From NCBI GenBank assembly GCA_030141605.1, contig JAQGDQ010000300.1:78501-142500 (forward strand): a stretch of 64,000 nt of DNA, written 5' to 3'. This DNA comes from Tubiluchus corallicola (Eukaryota > Priapulida > Priapulimorpha > Priapulimorphida > Tubiluchidae). A program made the position numbers and the translations under genes. The notes beneath the pieces are model-generated. The model worked only from the letters and a program-made list of their open reading frames with translations. It did no database searches and was not told where the DNA came from. Shown in pieces: positions 60,744 to 64,000 of this stretch. How positions within the stretch are numbered: position 1 is the stretch's first letter; each line of letters starts with the position of its first letter.

Positions 60744-61440
60744 GCTACCGTTTAAACGATCAGTTTTTAAACTGTCAAACTAAAACTGACAAACAAAAAC
60801 TGTCAGTCTAAAAACTGATGCGTGTTTAGGCGACATCAAAGTTTACTCCGTCGAACTCTGGTAATAACTATCCAGCAAGGGGCCAATATTATAGCAGACA
60901 TGCTTTGCTATCTATATTGGGCTAGCTTGTACGATTAAAAAAGGAGAAATTGGAAGAGAAAAAATTAGAATAGTTTGGACAAATATAACTTTTATTGCAA
61001 GAAGTTCAGTTGAACTAACCAACGCCTGTATAGCACACCTATAACACTGTTGCAAAGTGTTTAGTTGACTGGTACAAAGCAGTACAGGCTGTACAGCAAA
61101 ATCAGAATTTTCTTCTTTGTTGTCAGCAAAATCAAAATGTCTTTTGTATTACCACTATTTCTACCCTGTAAGTTCCAATATCAGCCAACATGCAACAGTG
61201 CTGGACGTTGTATTATATTTATAACAACTTGCTGGATTACTAACGACAAAATTCCTCGAGCTCTGCGCGAAATGAACAATCGGTATGAAGTATCGAGAGC
61301 GCGACGCTATTGGCTGTTCAGTCTGAGTTCGTCAGTTTTTGTTTGATGAATTCAAGACCGTTTGCTACCATCAAACTTTGTTTGTCAAACTAAAACTGGC
61401 AAAAAAGATTGAAGAAAAAAAGCCGATCGTCTAAACGGCT
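60744..61440. mobile_element. Possible DNA element with CCGTTTA-type inverted ends
   Basis: Near 60747 the sequence reads CCGTTTAAACGATCAG; at 61424-61438 the complement of CCGTTTAGACGATCGG occurs. Both ends also carry GTCAAACTAAAACTG, but as a direct repeat. No target duplication was resolved, and the internal open frame (61065-61346) has no known motif. Confidence 0.35.
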
Positions 61441-61967
61441 CTACGACAGCTCTGCTACAGTCTCTCATCTCAGACAAGCATCCTTAACAATAAGCTACGT
61501 TCTGGTACTAACCCAAGTATCAATCTTAGTAGACTCTGCATTAAATGCTAGACTATATTAAGACAGCAAGATGCCAAAGTGCGTAAAAGAACCACTGTTG
61601 TAAATCAATTTAAAATGAATTTCCTCGGAAAAATTTCAACTCTGTTACGAACTTTTGAAGCTAATGATTATTCTGTCCTGTTAATATTGCACCAAAATAT
61701 CTGTTCTGAAATAAAATAAAAAATATGTCTATCCCCAAAGCTGGCATTTATCCCCAAAGAAGCCAGTATATAACATATTTCCTGTTATTTTCAAAAGAAA
61801 AGCAGAATGGTACACTGAACTAAATTATTATTATGAAACAACTGAAACGGCTAGAAAGAAACCATTGTTCTTGTAATCGCAACAGCATAATTATAATAAC
61901 AAGTTTATAAAAAAATTCAAAAATATTGCAACCCTATAATGGGTCCTATTTTATTAACATATCGACT

Positions 61968-64000
61968 TCAAGCTTTGGCCTGAGCGCCGAATGCTATCCA
62001 GCTTATGATATAGCAGACAAGCATTAGTATAAATGTACATCTGTCCACCACAACTCCAATAATTTTCCATTCTTCAGCAATCACTGCCAAAGCGGCCTCT
62101 TTCTTTCGCTCATGTCGCTCGGACGAATCTTCCGAATTTCCTGTCTCGTTGTCTGCCGACCTCGACCTGATTGCCGCCTGGTGGACCTCGGTGGTGTCGA
62201 CCAACGTCACAAGTGTAAGTAAACGAAGGAACACGGTTCGAACCCAGGCAGGAATGGACCTTTTTATTTGTCGATGGTGCATGTTTGACACGATGACTGA
62301 TTCCAGGATCAAGAGTAATAGCAACAGCATTGTGAAGTCATATATACAAACTGAAAAAAAATCACAATTAAAAGAAAAACCTGACCTACTCTTAAACTAT
62401 AGCTCAAAACAATTTACCCTACATTAAAAGGTGGAACATGCTATTATTTCAACAATGACTTACGTGAAACGATTACCACAAAAACATAATTTCACATTCA
62501 CGCGGCTGGTTCTATTTGCTATTCGGTAATTAGATGAGTACTAGTGCCTGCATCTCTGTCGTGAGTGAAAATCTAGTCACGATTATGTACTTTGTACATG
62601 GAGAGTGTGTCGCGGAAACTGCAAAAATTTTGATTGCTCCTGAAGACCCGGGACGTACATTCAACTTCAAAATGAAATCAATAGGAGTTATAGATTAGTT
62701 AAATTCAGTTAATTGCAATCCTAATTGATTGTGTAAAAAAGCCTAACACACAGGTACAGTTACACTTTATTGCATACAAGTAAAATTAAATTTTGTGGGT
62801 CTAGCGCACGGGCCCGTGGGGGAAAGAGTTGCCAGATGAGCGGGGGGGGGCTAAAATAGTTTCATCTAGGGCGTCAAACTACCTAGAGCCGGGTCTCGGA
62901 ATCGTGTTGCAACGGATGCTGTACTTTTCACCTCAGAGGGATTCTGTTTGGACGTTTTGTACACATTCGTGAGTTCATACGTCAGTACAGCAGTAAACTT
63001 CAAATTTAAATCTTTAAACTTAAAGGAAAACAGGATGATTTTTCATATCCTATTCCATTTTGAAGTACGGTAAAAGCATGCATTTTAACACCTATAATAA
63101 TGACAGAGCATTTCTGATAATTAAATAATAGGTTAACTAATTTGATTAACGGCGACTGAGCCCAACCAGTAATGACATCACAACTCAACATAATTTTTAA
63201 CAGCACATATAATTCCGCAAGCGTGCTGCACGTGTTTGCGAAAGCGAAAATTTAAGTGCAGTGCACACAGTACAACATATAGTGTTGTATACAAAAGTTG
63301 AAAATTCAAATTTACCGCTGTGCCACGCATGAGCAGTTGACATGTGCACTACGTCACGTATGTACAACTCTAAACAGAGAAGTACATCACGTGTTTTTTC
63401 TGTAACGTGTTTCCGAGATGTAAGCGATAGTGCCAATCTAACTAACGAATGGCAAAAATGCATATTTCAGCAAAGAACTAGCAGCGCGAACGCAAAATTT
63501 ACTTAAAAATGGGGTCGGATATGAAAAATCATCCTGTTTTCCTTAAAGATGAGTTACCTTTAATTATATAAGGCAAAGTATGATTCTAATTAACGTTGCC
63601 TCTCGAATTATTGACCAACTACTAGAAAAATTACACTATAAAACTGCTCATGAAGTGTTGCCATATTATTGACAATATTCTATTGCCCATTGTATGGGTT
63701 TTCAGCAGGTATTTTACAGGTAGGTTTACAAGCAACATGTTCCTTGCAAGTAACACACATACAAAAATAACATATTTTCGTGAATTCAGAAACAAATGTT
63801 GGTGAATTTCAAGTACTTCAAATATTTCACAAAATTAGTCTTACCTATTAACGGAGAGGATGGTGTAAACTTCATAGGCATAAATTCCTCAACTGATATG
63901 CTAATAACTGTCAGCGATACAAAAGACAGCATGGCGCTCACCATTCTCTCCTTTGAAGCTATTGGAAGCCACAGCATGAGCAAGCTAATCGTTTGCACAA
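61968..64000 (-). CDS. Nicotinic acetylcholine receptor-like subunit, 3' part
   Basis: Two minus-strand exons are in the window: 64000-63845 (continuing off the edge) and the terminal exon 62350-61968. They join across phase 1 (ATA-G|TT). The first encodes the end of TM1 (ISLLMLWLP), the TM1-TM2 loop SKER and TM2 (MVSAMLSFVSLTVISISVEEFMP), then SPLI. The second encodes TM3 (DFTMLLLLLLILESVIVSN), MHHR, PAWVRTVFLRLL, a short cytoplasmic loop of about 60 residues, AEEWKIIGVVVDR, TM4 and a stop. These motifs are specific to the nicotinic branch of Cys-loop channels. The pore helix is atypical: position 9' is Val, not the conserved Leu. The Glu at -1' suggests a cation channel. The ligand cannot be deduced because the extracellular domain lies outside the window. 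Confidence 0.88.
62376..62560 (-). mobile_element. Family B MITE fragment in the channel intron
   Basis: This part matches one end of family B (CTGACCTACTCTTAAACTAT and ATGACTTACGTGAAA). It begins 26 bases into the intron side of the acceptor at 62351 (minus strand) and lacks the other half. Confidence 0.6.
63020..63551 (+). mobile_element. Family B derivative with two copies of the same terminus
   Basis: The left end reads TTAAAGGAAAACAGGATGAT and the right end is its near-perfect complement, ATCATCCTGTTTTCCTTAA. Both correspond to the same (left) end of family B; the usual GGTCCGGTTTTGCT end is absent. The interior matches family B copies 1 and 3. It lies in the channel intron. Confidence 0.7.

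Noticed and set aside
61065-61346. 93-codon plus-strand frame
   Set aside because: It has no motif, no splice-linked partner and lies within a probable transposon remnant.
62225-62260. GGTTCGAACCC resembling a tRNA B box
   Set aside because: It lies inside the channel coding exon (PAWVRTV on the minus strand), with no matching A box or cloverleaf.

Overview
The window is AT-rich nuclear DNA of an animal. It has spliced genes with GT-AG introns of about 0.1-4.4 kb, many microsatellites, non-autonomous DNA transposons, LINE and SINE remnants, and two patches of CCCTAA-type (TTAGGG telomere-like) repeat. The gene families (astacin-EGF-CUB proteases, mitochondrial pyruvate dehydrogenase kinase, nicotinic receptor-like channel) are metazoan. 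The sequence alone does not fix the phylum; an invertebrate is likely. No bacterial, CRISPR or operon features are present.

Layout. (1) 1-7035, plus strand: the 3' part of an astacin metalloprotease gene (astacin-1: catalytic domain, EGF-like module, CUB domain); its 5' end lies outside the window. (2) 7036-10140: intergenic, with a probable solo LTR and a GGTT-rich simple-sequence tract. (3) 10141-33367, plus strand: a second, paralogous astacin gene (astacin-2) that appears complete: signal peptide, long Thr/Pro mucin-like extension, propeptide with the aspartate-switch motif and a furin site, catalytic domain, EGF, linker, CUB. Exon boundaries and phases match astacin-1, so the two are tandem duplicates. 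(4) 32165-40318: a nearly identical 4.07-kb tandem duplication that repeats a CUB exon of astacin-2 and its flanks. (5) 41291-55760, minus strand: a complete 11-exon pyruvate dehydrogenase kinase gene; the spliced reading frame is exactly 399 codons plus a stop. (6) 55761-61967: intergenic, with several transposon remnants. (7) 61968-64000, minus strand: the last two exons of a divergent nicotinic acetylcholine receptor-like subunit, running off the right edge.

The genes do not form a pathway. The two proteases would be secreted, the kinase acts in the mitochondrial matrix, and the channel subunit is a membrane protein. The most notable points are: each astacin paralogue has lost a different near-invariant active-site residue; the duplicated CUB exon cannot be spliced in twice without a premature stop; the channel pore helix has unusual residues; tandem arrays lie directly against splice acceptors; and at least nine families of short non-autonomous elements are recognisable by inverted ends and target-site duplications. 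Exon coordinates were derived by hand from splice signals, reading frame and family similarity. No alignment or transcript data were available.
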